NCBI RefSeq assembly: GCF_021654775.1 | Contig: NZ_AP025343.1 | Span: forward strand, 1,240,001-1,304,000 | Origin: Paenibacillus azoreducens | GTDB taxonomy: Bacteria; Bacillota; Bacilli; Paenibacillales; Paenibacillaceae | Reading direction: 5' to 3' | Length of the DNA stretch: 64,000 nucleotides | Shown: piece by piece, positions 1 through 8,566 of the stretch | How positions within the stretch are numbered: position 1 is the first letter of the stretch | Layout of the letters: the number at the start of each line of letters is the position of its first letter | Program-made: the position numbers and the translations under genes | Notes under the pieces: model-generated | Database searches by the model: none | Told to the model about the DNA's origin: nothing | Seen by the model: the letters and a program-made list of their open reading frames with translations, nothing else

Positions 1-516
1 ATTAACTTTGAAATAGTACCAGCATTCATTAACGATGATAATAGAAGTTATACATATCCCGATACTAATAACGGAGGAAGTTGGAAAACCACTGATCCAA
101 GAAAAGAAATTGATGCCATGAATGAAAGGAATAAGGATACTAATAAGAACTTGAAAAGGCTTTGCCGTATGGCACGTGCATGGAAAGGGTACTGTGATGT
201 ACCAATGAGCGGCATACTAATTGACACATTAGCGTATAAGTTCATAGGCCAGTGGGAGTATAAAGATAAGTCATATTTATATTATGACTACATGAGTAGA
301 GACTTTTTTAAATATCTCAAAGATACAGATACAGATCAAAACTATTGGCTGGCACCAGGAAGTGGTCGTTATGTTTGGAAAGATAAAAATTTTCAAAGTA
401 AGGCTGCAACAGCGTATAATAATTCTATAACTGCTATTGAGCACGAAAGTAAGAATCAGACTTCAACTGCGAAACTAACGTGGAGGAAAATTTATGGAAC
501 GAAGTTCCCGAGTTAG
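1..516 (+). CDS. CBASS CD-NTase (SMODS nucleotidyltransferase), C-terminal part
   Basis: The frame is open from base 1, so the start lies outside the window and only the last 171 residues are seen. They match the C-terminal half of CD-NTases, which make cyclic oligonucleotide alarms in CBASS anti-phage defence. Family-typical stretches are the FEIVPAF strand, the GGSWKTTDPRKEID segment, the helix with NLKRLCRMARAWK, and the YLKD/NYWLAPGSGRYVWKDK region near the end. The catalytic GS-DxD part would lie upstream. The gene overlaps the SLATT gene by 23 bp, which implies coupled translation of synthase and effector. The family call is by recognition of conserved motifs; the nucleotide product cannot be told. 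Confidence 0.85.
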   Translation: MNFEIVPAFINDDNRSYTYPDTNNGGSWKTTDPRKEIDAMNERNKDTNKNLKRLCRMARAWKGYCDVPMSGILIDTLAYKFIGQWEYKDKSYLYYDYMSRDFFKYLKDTDTDQNYWLAPGSGRYVWKDKNFQSKAATAYNNSITAIEHESKNQTSTAKLTWRKIYGTKFPS

Positions 517-1075
517 TCAGGGGTATAAATTGGAGTCGCAGATTAGAGAGGCATATGGTCGGGTAGTTTATACTTTTACTTGTCACAATAAAATTGCTCA
601 GAGAATGTTGACTAAAAACGAAAAAATTAAAATACTGCAGATAGTACTCTCTGCGCTAACTACAGGCGGGTTCATAGTTACAATTATCGCGGATGAGAAG
701 ATTGCCAGTATTTTAGGCGCTCTGGTTTCTATTTTTCTTTTAATTTTGAACGCTTACACAAAGAATTTTGATTTAGTTGAAACTGCTCAAAGTCATCAAA
801 AAGCTGCAGATGCACTTTGGATAATACGGGAAGAGTATGTATCTCTCTTAACCGACTTTGAGTCACTGGATGATACTATAGTAATGACCAAAAGAGATGA
901 ACTTCAGAATAGAACCGCAGAGGTATATGCCCAATCGCCAAGAACAGATGCTAGAAGCTATGCTGAAGCTCAAAAAGCATTGAAGACTGATGAAGAGCAG
1001 ACGTTCAGTGATGACGAGATTGATATTATGCTTCCCAATTCGATACGAAGGAAAAGTAGAAAGTGGGATGACTAA
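494..1075 (+). CDS. SLATT-domain two-TM membrane protein, CBASS effector
   Basis: This 193-residue protein has an N-terminal amphipathic helix (LESQIREAYGRVVY), two adjacent membrane helices at about 45-66 and 69-88, and a charged C-terminus with RDELQ, SPRTDARSY and EEQTFSDDEID segments typical of SLATT proteins. In CBASS, SLATT proteins are predicted to open or disrupt the membrane when the cyclic nucleotide is bound. The start is fixed by GGAGG at 482-486, inside the end of the synthase gene. No E1/E2/JAB or HORMA/TRIP13 accessory gene follows, so this looks like a minimal type I layout, although upstream genes may be cut off. Confidence 0.85.
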   Translation: MERSSRVSQGYKLESQIREAYGRVVYTFTCHNKIAQRMLTKNEKIKILQIVLSALTTGGFIVTIIADEKIASILGALVSIFLLILNAYTKNFDLVETAQSHQKAADALWIIREEYVSLLTDFESLDDTIVMTKRDELQNRTAEVYAQSPRTDARSYAEAQKALKTDEEQTFSDDEIDIMLPNSIRRKSRKWDD

Positions 1076-1818
1076 TTTTGCGCGATATCTTCTTGACAAT
1101 CAGAAATTCCCTGACAGTTTGTATGCAAAATTGGAGTAGGCACAATTGATTGTGTAAAGAGAAGTATTTTTATACAGTCTTGGCTTAAGCTTTAGTGCTT
1201 AAGCAGCTATCTTGCTTCTAATGGACTAATTTGAATAATTCAACGAAATTATTTTTTTAATCAATAAACATTTGTTACTACTGAGTATTTTCTTACATTT
1301 CAACACTACCCATTCCGCAGTTAAGAACAACAATAAAGATTAATGAACTAAAGGTAGTTTAGTACACTTGACATCACTTCATGTATTCACAGTAAAAAAG
1401 TGATTTTCACGAGGCTTTCTGCGTTAACCTGACAACCATTTTGACAACGTATTTATCACAATATAATAAAAAAATGTAATTAAGTAAAAAGCAAAGACTG
1501 AATGTATTATTGATTTTTAGTTGATTTCCCAATCATGTAAAACGGATGAAACATAGTGTACTGCGTATGCTAAGTATAGTGTATTGGTTGATAATAATGG
1601 AATAAGAGAAACTTTACCTGATATTTATTAATGACTCAAGTTGTAAAATACTTGAGTTTTTATGTTTGTTTTGTGGTTGTTGCTTATTTTTCCTGATTAT
1701 CGTTTACATACGAATTAAATGTTAATTTTTAGAAAATTATCCGATATAGTTTGTATGAATGATTAGAAACCTATATTAGCAGTTGAAAAATAAAAACATT
1801 ACGATAGGAGGAGAACCT
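1076..1818. other. AT-rich gene-free stretch with two hairpins
   Basis: About 740 bp without a convincing gene. It holds a perfect 8-bp hairpin (GCTTAAGC twice, six-base loop, 1183-1204) that may end the CBASS transcript despite lacking a T-run, and a second hairpin with a T-run at 1634-1661. Base composition is very AT-rich, matching the genes on both sides. Confidence 0.5.
1634..1661 (+). terminator. Rho-independent terminator-like hairpin
   Basis: ACTCAAG (1634-1640) pairs with CTTGAGT (1651-1657) and is followed by a short T-run. It lies about 160 bp before the nuclease-like gene and would isolate that gene from upstream transcription. Confidence 0.45.
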
Positions 1819-3465
1819 ATGGAGAATAAAAGAAAGTTATTTGAAGAGTTTTTTGAACTTGAAAATTATGATATTGAAGCTGAAATAGCAGAAATTATTG
1901 ATAGGTTTCGACAATATAGACCATATGAGGTTTTTTGGTTAATAAATAGTCTGATTATGGACAACACGAGATATGCTTTTGAAAACAGAGAAAAACGGGT
2001 TTCTCCAAAATTGGTAAATAGATTATTTTATTTGTATAAAAAGAATTCAGTTATAAGCAGCAAAATGAAAATTAAGAATAGACCCAGCGAAATAGAGTGG
2101 TTGAGAAAAAAGTTTATTAAAATAGTAAACTATTATTGTATGGAACAGTTTAATCAGAAAGAAGAACAAGAAGATATTCATATGTCTTTACGAAATTTCC
2201 ACTCCCAAAATTTTATAAATTACCATTTCGATTATCCTAATACCTCTTGGTTCCAATACTTGCGTGCTTTAGAAATCAACCGTAAAGTTATTGATGAAAT
2301 TTTTGAAAATGATAATCTGACAACACTAGAAATTGAAAAAGGTCTACTAATTTGCATTTTATATGATTTTATTTATCGAGTTTGTCAAAAAAATTTACTC
2401 AATGACTTATTGTACGAAAAAAAGAAATATAAATTCGAAAACTTTTTGACTAGCTTTTCCATTAAACAATTTTCGCAGATTTTAAGAAGATTTGGAATTA
2501 GGGACAAAGAGTTCATTGGTAGATTTTTCCCACTCCTAAGAAATGAAAAAGAGATAAAAGTGAGTTATCCAACTGATAAATATTATAAAGAAGAGTTCTC
2601 CGTAGGGATTTGTCATAATGAAAGAGTATTTTTCCCACGTACAAATTTTGTGCTTGATGAGTTCTGGAATTACATATTAGAACGTGAAGAAATGATTGGT
2701 AGGAAAGATGATTTTGTTGAAGATTACACTAATATGTTGTTGGTAAACTTTTTTGGAGTAGAGCATATATATAGAAATTTGTTCGATGAAAATGGTGCTG
2801 AACAAGATATTATTGTTCTCAGTGGAGAATATATATTGTGTTTTGAGTGTAAATCTGAAGTGTTAAAAGAGCCATTTAGAGATTCTAATAAATCTGAAAA
2901 AAGAATGCAACAAAATTTTAATCGAGTTATTCAAAAGGCCTATAAGCAAGGGTGGAGGGTTAAAAATAACATTAGAAATAAAATGTGTAAGTATTACGAC
3001 AATGATAAGAAAGATTCTCGAAAGATGGTATTGGATTTAAGTGAGTATGATTACACGAAGGTGATTATGGTATGTGTAACTATTAATAATTACTTAAACC
3101 TTTCTAATCGTGTTAATAAATACCTTAAATTTGAAGATGATGATAAAGCCTATCCCTGGGTTATTGATATATTTAGTTTGGAGCATATCTTTAATAAAAT
3201 AATCTCTAGTGATAGAGATGAGGGATACTTTATTAAATATGTTCGGGATAGAATCAAATCTTATCTAGGTGTTCAAGCTATGGGAGCTGAAGAGTTGGAG
3301 TGCTTTGGGTATTATTTGCGTTATGGGAAATTTGATAACTCTCTAGATGGTTCAGTAATTACAAATTTAGGGAATGGGTATGCTACATTTGTTCTAGATT
3401 ATATACCTAGGCCGGAGGTTGATTTAATGTATTTATATTTTTGGGAACTCGCATCCAATACTTAA
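1819..3465 (+). CDS. Large protein with PD-(D/E)XK nuclease-like core, unknown family
   Basis: 548 residues from the ATG at 1819, chosen because AGGAGG sits at 1806-1811; an in-frame ATG at 1783 has no such site. The first ~320 residues are helical and charged and are not recognised. Around residues 330-345 there is an acidic residue before a beta strand (EQDIIVL), then FECKS, the D...ExK arrangement of the PD-(D/E)XK nuclease fold. A Gln-containing helix (QNFNRVIQKAYKQG) follows, as often in this fold. The gene is a lone cistron, very AT-rich, next to CBASS, so a defence role is plausible but inferred. It could also be a repair or mobile-element nuclease. Confidence 0.6.
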   Translation: MENKRKLFEEFFELENYDIEAEIAEIIDRFRQYRPYEVFWLINSLIMDNTRYAFENREKRVSPKLVNRLFYLYKKNSVISSKMKIKNRPSEIEWLRKKFIKIVNYYCMEQFNQKEEQEDIHMSLRNFHSQNFINYHFDYPNTSWFQYLRALEINRKVIDEIFENDNLTTLEIEKGLLICILYDFIYRVCQKNLLNDLLYEKKKYKFENFLTSFSIKQFSQILRRFGIRDKEFIGRFFPLLRNEKEIKVSYPTDKYYKEEFSVGICHNERVFFPRTNFVLDEFWNYILEREEMIGRKDDFVEDYTNMLLVNFFGVEHIYRNLFDENGAEQDIIVLSGEYILCFECKSEVLKEPFRDSNKSEKRMQQNFNRVIQKAYKQGWRVKNNIRNKMCKYYDNDKKDSRKMVLDLSEYDYTKVIMVCVTINNYLNLSNRVNKYLKFEDDDKAYPWVIDIFSLEHIFNKIISSDRDEGYFIKYVRDRIKSYLGVQAMGAEELECFGYYLRYGKFDNSLDGSVITNLGNGYATFVLDYIPRPEVDLMYLYFWELASNT

Positions 3466-4106
3466 ACAAGATTACGTTGAGTAAATCTCATTCAAATTTT
3501 TAGATGTACTCATTGTATCTCAGCACATGTTGAGGCAGTAAAGTCAATAAATCGTATTGAAAAAAATCGGGAGCGCCTAAGCCCAATATTCTGGCTCAGT
3601 GAAAATGTTCGAAAATTATATTAAGGTTGGCATTCTTAAGTACTATGTTAGACATGATGGAAATAGAGTTTAAACAATTCGAGCAGGAGATAACTCGAGT
3701 ATCCATGTATTGAATAACATTGAAATTGAGGATATCGTTGTAAGGCTAAACGATCCCCTCAAGCCTATATTATTTATTTGATTATTGATTTGGTTTTTAG
3801 TTATTCGTATATTAATTTCGCAGAACCTGCTTCTGCCGCTTTTGCTTTTGCCCCCTCAAACTCTCCTAAACCTTTCTGGCCTGCTTGCATCGCTAGATTA
3901 CAGATTGTTTTCGGATAACGATATCAATGAACTATTAAAAGAATTTTTATCCAGTATAAGCAATAACCAAGATTCTGTTGATGAAGCTTTAATAAATTAC
4001 ATGATAAAGTATCTACTATCTAACAGTGGCAATACTCAGGGCGATTAGCAATCAATGAAAAATACATTATGTTCTTAATCATTTACATTTAGATACTCGT
4101 AAAAGT
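3466..4106 (+). pseudogene. Decayed coding remnants
   Basis: No intact gene is convincing here. A frame starting at 3605 reads MFENYIKVGILKYYV, meets a TAA at 3671, then continues in the same frame for 34 codons as TIRAGDNSSIHVLNN... before a second stop, which suggests a small gene broken by a nonsense change. A further open frame (3785-4048, 87 codons) has a hydrophobic start and an acidic C-terminus (LFSDNDINELLKEFL) but no good ribosome site. I do not recognise either. Confidence 0.3.
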
Positions 4107-4138
4107 AAAGGCTGATTAGAATTCCAATCAGCCTTTTT
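4107..4138. terminator. Bidirectional terminator
   Basis: AAAGGCTGATT (4107-4117) and AATCAGCCTTT (4126-4136) form an 11-bp stem with an 8-base loop. A T-run follows on the plus strand, and the leading A-run gives one on the minus strand. It lies just beyond the stop codon of the minus-strand XRE gene. Confidence 0.75.
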
Positions 4139-4154
4139 GCTATGTAAGAAATGT

Positions 4155-4499
4155 TCACTTATTATTAAAAATTGCTTTAAGCACATTCTTTGCCATAGCG
4201 ATTTGCTGAGGATTTTGTTGTTCGAGCATGTGCATTATTTCTTGAAGATCAGCTTCTGATTCTTCGTTACTCCCTACACTGGTATAGGTGAAGAGCTGGG
4301 ATATATCTACCTCTAATGCTTCAGCAATCTTCGCAAGATTTAACAGAGCAACGTTTTTTTCTCCTCGCTCGATTTGTCCGATATATGAAAAATGAAACCC
4401 GCCTTTTTCCCCGAGAGCTTCTTGCGTTAATCCTTTTTCTTTTCTCAAATCACGTAGACGAGCACCTATTCGAAGTAGGATCTCTTTATCCGTCATCAT
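4155..4499 (-). CDS. XRE-family (HTH_3) repressor, module copy A
   Basis: About 114 residues from the ATG at 4499, preceded by GAGGTG; an in-frame GTG at 4511 is the alternative. Residues ~8-65 form a cro/C1-type helix-turn-helix (LRDLRKEKGLTQEALGEK, SYIGQIERGEKN), followed by a short acidic tail that could mediate dimerisation. It is transcribed divergently from the HEPN-like gene at 4699, with a 16-bp perfect palindrome between them at 4571-4586. The same two-gene layout recurs at 12092-12977. It probably represses both directions. Confidence 0.85.
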   Translation of the reverse strand: MMTDKEILLRIGARLRDLRKEKGLTQEALGEKGGFHFSYIGQIERGEKNVALLNLAKIAEALEVDISQLFTYTSVGSNEESEADLQEIMHMLEQQNPQQIAMAKNVLKAIFNNK

Positions 4500-4570
4500 T
4501 CCACACCTCACTACTAAAAAGTGTAGATAAAATCACAACTGCTATACACTAGCGTTTAAATATCATAAAT

Positions 4571-4586
4571 AATATCTATAGATATT
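4571..4586. promoter_or_regulatory. Perfect palindrome, likely XRE operator (copy A)
   Basis: AATATCTATAGATATT is its own reverse complement. A TATAAT box lies at 4596-4601 on the plus strand, so the palindrome covers the position expected for the -35 box of the HEPN-like gene. This is a classic layout for repression by the adjacent XRE protein. Confidence 0.6.
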
Positions 4587-4698
4587 AATTTTGTGTATAA
4601 TGGTAAATATAAGTATTTCCACGATCCATAAATTCATAACAGTCGAGGCAATGTATTCAGTATGAGTCGTACAATAACTAAAGCGGGAGCTGAAGCAT

Positions 4699-5190
4699 GT
4701 GAATCATTCAACCTCCATCGACAAAGCCAGAGATAGTAGGAATAAGCCGTTAAAAATCCAGGAACGAAGTTTGGCTGAAGCCAAAGGCATGATCAAAATG
4801 CAACATCTCGCACAGAGCCACATGAACTCTGCCGCGCGGATGATGCATCCAACCTCTGCACATGTCTGTATCCTATTTAGTGACCGCGCTTTCGAGTACA
4901 TGCTTAAAGCATTGTATATGAAGAAGAACAACTGCATGTTTCCTCCGCCTTCATTTACGCTTCAGGATATCTTCCAGTTAACGGCGCAGGACGCAGTCCT
5001 GGATTTGGATAGAGTATTGTTCATGTGCACCATCCATTTTCTAGCCGGCTGCAATGACATTTCCTTTTTGCAAAATATAACCCCCTCGCAGCTTCAGAAA
5101 CTGCTGAACCAAGTGGACGATGTACTGCTTCACCTGTCAGCCAGGGTCGGATCTCATCCTTCCGAGTCGTATCGCTCTATCTTTCACTAA
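4699..5190 (+). CDS. HEPN-like small protein, module copy A
   Basis: 163 residues from a GTG at 4699 with GGGAGC at 4685-4690. The middle (about 62-95) reads like the second helix pair of a HEPN domain: DRAFEYMLKALYMKK, a short Pro-rich turn, then LQDIFQL. No clear RX4-6H ribonuclease motif is visible, so it may be a non-catalytic HEPN or a different four-helix bundle. It is clearly homologous to the protein at 12501: both have HV..L...RA.E.ML.ALY.K.N, both end Y.S.F plus a polar residue, and both share the leader GGGAGCTGAAGCA. Function unknown; paired with a divergent XRE regulator. Confidence 0.6.
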   Translation: MNHSTSIDKARDSRNKPLKIQERSLAEAKGMIKMQHLAQSHMNSAARMMHPTSAHVCILFSDRAFEYMLKALYMKKNNCMFPPPSFTLQDIFQLTAQDAVLDLDRVLFMCTIHFLAGCNDISFLQNITPSQLQKLLNQVDDVLLHLSARVGSHPSESYRSIFH

Positions 5191-5438
5191 TTAAAATGCA
5201 AGCTAGTCAGTGAAGCCGAGCAAGAGGGTATCGCGTCTGCGTGTTTGATTCTATGGGACAGCAGTATTTTCGACAGGGCCACGGAAATAGTAGAGCTCAA
5301 ATTGGTAACGGATGAGGATTTGCAAAAATAGCGGGAATAAAGATGTGCGGGTGCCTTTAGAGTGGAGCTGGATCATGAGCAGGTGGATTTGGCGAAGAGT
5401 GTGCTAGGAATTCGTAGAAAGTAGTAAGATCGACCTTT
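5191..5438 (+). pseudogene. Short coding remnant, unrecognised
   Basis: A frame without a start reads KLVSEAEQEGIASACLILWD and continues to a TAG at 5328-5330; the next ~100 bases have no usable frame. It looks like the tail of a lost gene left between the HEPN-like gene and the transporter remnant. Confidence 0.25.
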
Positions 5439-5962
5439 CTCAGTATTTACATCAAGGGCTTGGGCGGATCGGATACGGTCGTCGGTTGGTCTGCCTTTGC
5501 CACGGCCATTTTGGAAGTACCCGTTTTTTTATTGCTGGATCGGTATTTGAAGAAAAATTCGCGTACAATGCTGACCTGGCTGACCGTTATCTGCCTGCTC
5601 TTTTCGGCGCGCTGGTTATTGATGTCCGTAGCGGTTTCGGCCATACAGGTGATATTCATCTAATTGCTGCATTCCATTACATTCGGAGGTTATTACTACA
5701 TTGGCACACAGCTTACGTCGCATCTGGTGCCCGGCGAATATCGCTCCAGCGGGCAGGCCGTTTACGGTCTGACATGGGGAGTGTATCCGGCATTGTCGCA
5801 GGCGTACTCGGCGGCTGGATGTTCGAGAATCTGGATGCCTCCGTATTGTACCGGATTTGTTGCGGGGGAACGATCTGCGGATTTATCGGTTTCTTTTGGT
5901 TACGGCATTCGTTCCGGACGGCGGAGAAGCAGGTGAACACACAGATCGAACAATTTAATTAA
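5439..5962 (+). pseudogene. MFS transporter C-terminal half, broken
   Basis: Membrane-helix sequence typical of the C-terminal six helices of an MFS_1_like permease. It begins around IYIKGLGGSDTVVGWSAF with no start codon, is interrupted by TAA at 5661-5663, resumes as HSITFGGYYYIGTQLTSHLVPGEYRSSGQAVYGLTWG, then shifts frame near 5780 into GIVAGVLGGWMFENL and runs to 5962. A stop and a frameshift plus the missing N-terminal half make it a pseudogene. Parts of the same sequence recur at 7206-7388, beyond the flavoprotein gene. Confidence 0.75.
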
Positions 5963-6026
5963 GTCGTTGAAACAACGGGCTACAACAACAAATCAGTCAA
6001 CTGAAGACGAGTAATATAAATGCCGA

Positions 6027-6052
6027 AAAGTCCGCGAAGTTCGCGGACTTTT
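6027..6052. terminator. Intrinsic terminator, identical to one at 16706
   Basis: AAAGTCCGCG (6027-6036) pairs with CGCGGACTTT (6042-6051), 10 bp with an AAGTT loop. It sits between the MFS remnant and the convergent flavoprotein gene. The same 25-base hairpin is found at 16706-16730. Confidence 0.7.
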
Positions 6053-6164
6053 GTAAGCGACTTGATTAATTTCACCATCGGTGCATGGTCTACGTTTCCA
6101 AAATGCGCAGCCGTCAGCCGATTCACCGTCAGCACCTGGGCGCGCGGAAGAAAATTATTGGTGC

Positions 6165-7100
6165 CTATTCTTTCTTTTTCGGATTCAGGGATGTTTCAAG
6201 CAAATAGTCAACGACCCAAGGTCCAATATTAGCACCGGATGCAGCTGAATGAACGAGATGGGCAAGCTGATCAGTAGCATTCCCGATCGCCCATACTCCT
6301 GGTCGGCTCGTTCTTCCGTACGTATCGGTAACTGCGAAACCGGCTTCGTCTACTTCACAGAGAGAGGCAGCCAGTTCAGACGCGGCTTTGAATGGGGCCG
6401 CCACAAAAACTGCTTCACATGGCACTTCCGTGCCGCTCGCTGTGGCGATGGAGACGAGTTGGTCCCCTTCCGTTACCAGACCGGTCACCTCGTCTTGAAC
6501 GGTTTTAACTCCGAATCCATCAAGCCTTGTCAGCGTTTCGGAGTCGAACTCGTGAGGGCTTACGACCGTTACGGATGAAGACCACGCGGTCAGGAACTTT
6601 CCAAGCTGGGCAAGGCGCTCCGGTAGTCCAAAGGCTACGAAAGGTTTGTCCCGAACTTCATATCCGCTGAAGCATGGGCACAGATGAACGTACTTGCCCA
6701 ACCCCTCTTTTAAGCCAGGCACCATAGGGAGCACATCGACTAGCCCTGTGGCCAGCACTACGGCCCGAGCCGCGATCTTCATCTTACTGCCCCAGACATC
6801 AAAGAACCCATCGGGCCTTGCTTCGATCTTCAATACGGTCTCACTGCGAATTTCTCCGCCGTAGCTTAACACTTCGGAACGCCCACGTTCCAGGAATTCG
6901 GCCGGTGTACTTCCTTCATATCCAAGGTATTCATGAATCTTAAAGATCATTGAATTGCGAACGGGTCCTCCATCATAAACGACCGTTCGGCGACGGGCTC
7001 GAGTGAGAAACAATGCTGCACTTAGCCCTGCAGCTCCTGCCCCTACCACCGCGACATCGAAGATATCATCATGGTCTTTTGAAGTTTTGCGATTCATCAT
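6165..7100 (-). CDS. Thioredoxin-reductase-like NAD(P)/FAD flavoprotein
   Basis: 311 residues, normal length for the two-domain TrxR-like family. The FAD-binding GAGAAG motif is at about residues 20-25, the ATG segment before the NADPH domain near 117, and a second FAD motif near the end (GVWAIGNATD). In the redox-active position, CPYC-DGYE of thioredoxin reductases is replaced by CPCFSGYE, so the second cysteine is displaced by one and a normal CxxC disulfide cannot form. It may be an oxidase or dehydrogenase. The start has AAGGAGG seven bases upstream; a -35/-10 pair lies at 7168-7197. Confidence 0.85.
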   Translation of the reverse strand: MMNRKTSKDHDDIFDVAVVGAGAAGLSAALFLTRARRRTVVYDGGPVRNSMIFKIHEYLGYEGSTPAEFLERGRSEVLSYGGEIRSETVLKIEARPDGFFDVWGSKMKIAARAVVLATGLVDVLPMVPGLKEGLGKYVHLCPCFSGYEVRDKPFVAFGLPERLAQLGKFLTAWSSSVTVVSPHEFDSETLTRLDGFGVKTVQDEVTGLVTEGDQLVSIATASGTEVPCEAVFVAAPFKAASELAASLCEVDEAGFAVTDTYGRTSRPGVWAIGNATDQLAHLVHSAASGANIGPWVVDYLLETSLNPKKKE

Positions 7101-7167
7101 GTTCCTTCCTCCTTATAACGATCTCTTAGTAAAATGAGTACGCTTATATAAAAGATATTACGAGTCT

Positions 7168-7197
7168 ATAATAGCTATAATTAATGAAAGCTGTCAA
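7168..7197 (-). promoter_or_regulatory. Sigma-A-type promoter of the flavoprotein gene
   Basis: Read on the minus strand, TTGACA (7197-7192) and TATTAT (7173-7168) are 18 bp apart and about 70 bp before the start codon. Confidence 0.6.
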
Positions 7198-7205
7198 GTC
7201 TTCGT

Positions 7206-7388
7206 GACAATTGGGACACAGCTTACTTCGCATCTTGTGCCCGGCGAATCACTCAGCGGGCAAGCCGTTTATGGTCTGACGTGGGGAGGTATGGGGTCAC
7301 GATCTGCGGATTTATCGGTTTCTTCTTGTTACGGCATTCGTTCCGGACGACGAAGAGTCAAGTGAACACACAGAGCGAACAATTTAAT
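7206..7388 (+). pseudogene. Second MFS C-terminal fragment with internal deletion
   Basis: Closely similar to 5703-5962, with conserved pieces such as CTTGTGCCCGGCGAAT and the final GAACAATTTAAT. About 90 bp corresponding to the last membrane helices are missing. It has no start and no intact frame. Together with the fragment at 5439 it brackets the flavoprotein gene, which points to duplication followed by decay. Confidence 0.65.
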
Positions 7389-7473
7389 GCATAGTCCGCT
7401 TGGCAGCGCTGGTGCCACAACTGGGCAAGTATGATTCGGATAGAGTTGTCCATTTTTTTAAAGAATTCATGAA

Positions 7474-7522
7474 GCTGATCCAAAGGGTTATTCATCGCGA
7501 CCTTTCGGATCAGCGCTTTTTT
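7474..7522 (+). terminator. Rho-independent terminator
   Basis: GCTGATCC plus AAAGG pairs with CCTTT plus GGATCAGC (one bulge) and a T-run follows at 7517-7522. It probably ended the transporter gene now left as the fragment at 7206. Confidence 0.7.
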
Positions 7523-7612
7523 CGTTTGAGATTTTGCCGGTTCATTGTGAATCCAGAGTTGAGAAAAATTTAGTCGGATGAACTAATCGTGCATACGAGC
7601 ATGTATTTAGAG

Positions 7613-8207
7613 TTATTTGTCTTCGATAAGTTCAAAGTCAGGTTGCATTAAATAGCTCAATGGATAAAGCTCTGGATTCGCTGAAATAAGCCCCTTGATC
7701 AAAGCGATTTTCTTTTCTTCCGATGTGTAGAAGGTTACGCCGAGTGCCGTGGGTTCGACGAATTGAATAATGAGATAAGCGTCGTCCTTTTGGTTCATGG
7801 GACAAATCATATTATTTTCAGAAAATACCGAATCATATTCATCAAATAAGAAGATATGGTAGGTTTGATTCTTCCAAACCGATTCGTATAGCCTGTATGA
7901 CTGGCTTTCAATGAGTTTAATAAATTTCGTTGGAGACAACCCGATTTCATAGCCGGTAATATATCCGGAATGGTCAAAGTCGACCCTTTTCTTGTTCATA
8001 ACCGCTTCTAAACGAATAAGGGAGCATAGACATGTTGTCGAGGCAGGTTCCCAGTTCCGGTTTTCTTTCAAAAGGGATTTGGATCTGGGAAATATCAATG
8101 GATTGATTTAATTTGCAGTTGGTTTGGTGGGGGATATTCCTGGATGGTGGTTGTAGATACACATAACCAATATGAGCATAGTCCGACTCCATGCAAGTAA
8201 TCTTCAT
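7613..8207 (-). pseudogene. Frameshifted gene of unknown function (possible DUF2283-like start)
   Basis: Translation should start at ATG 8207 behind AAAGGAGG and reads MKITCMESDYAHIGYVYL in one frame. The natural continuation, VDFDHSGYITGYEIGLSPTKF to the stop at 7613, is in another frame. The switch is near 8000 and total length is 198 codons plus one base. The paired segments resemble the two halves of DUF2283 (a Y-strand, then a D-x-G-x-I-x-G-x-E strand), but the ~110 residues after that are not recognised. It could instead be two overlapping genes; a single-base indel is simpler. Confidence 0.5.
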
Positions 8208-8566
8208 AAGAGCCTCCTTTATGAACTTAAACTCGAATAAGGTATATTTAGTTTCTTTCAATATAAAAATAAAAAATTATACGGTCCAAAGCTGTCATCA
8301 AACATTAGTTTGCTTAAAATCAATTGCTTCTTCCAAGCATTAGATATAGATGGGCAGACGTATTTGCCAGCCCGTGTATCAAGCGACTGAAAAATAATAA
8401 CAGTTGAAGGCAAAGCATTAATATATTCGGCATCATCGCCTTTTAAGCTACGGGCAGGATTGTTGAATCGTTTCTCGAATATTTTCTGAGTTGGATAATT
8501 TTATGAAGTTTGTGAATATAACGTTATCTGAAAGATACGCAAATCTTATAGGTAAGGGTGATTCGT
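8208..8566. other. AT-rich spacer
   Basis: No gene is supported here. It is a divergent intergenic region that must hold promoters for the frameshifted gene (minus) and the CPT-like gene (plus); no strong -35/-10 pair stood out. Confidence 0.4.

Noticed and set aside
1183..1204. 8-bp hairpin as a strong terminator of the CBASS genes
   Set aside because: The stem is palindromic and perfect, but no T-run follows on the plus strand, so termination is only a possibility.
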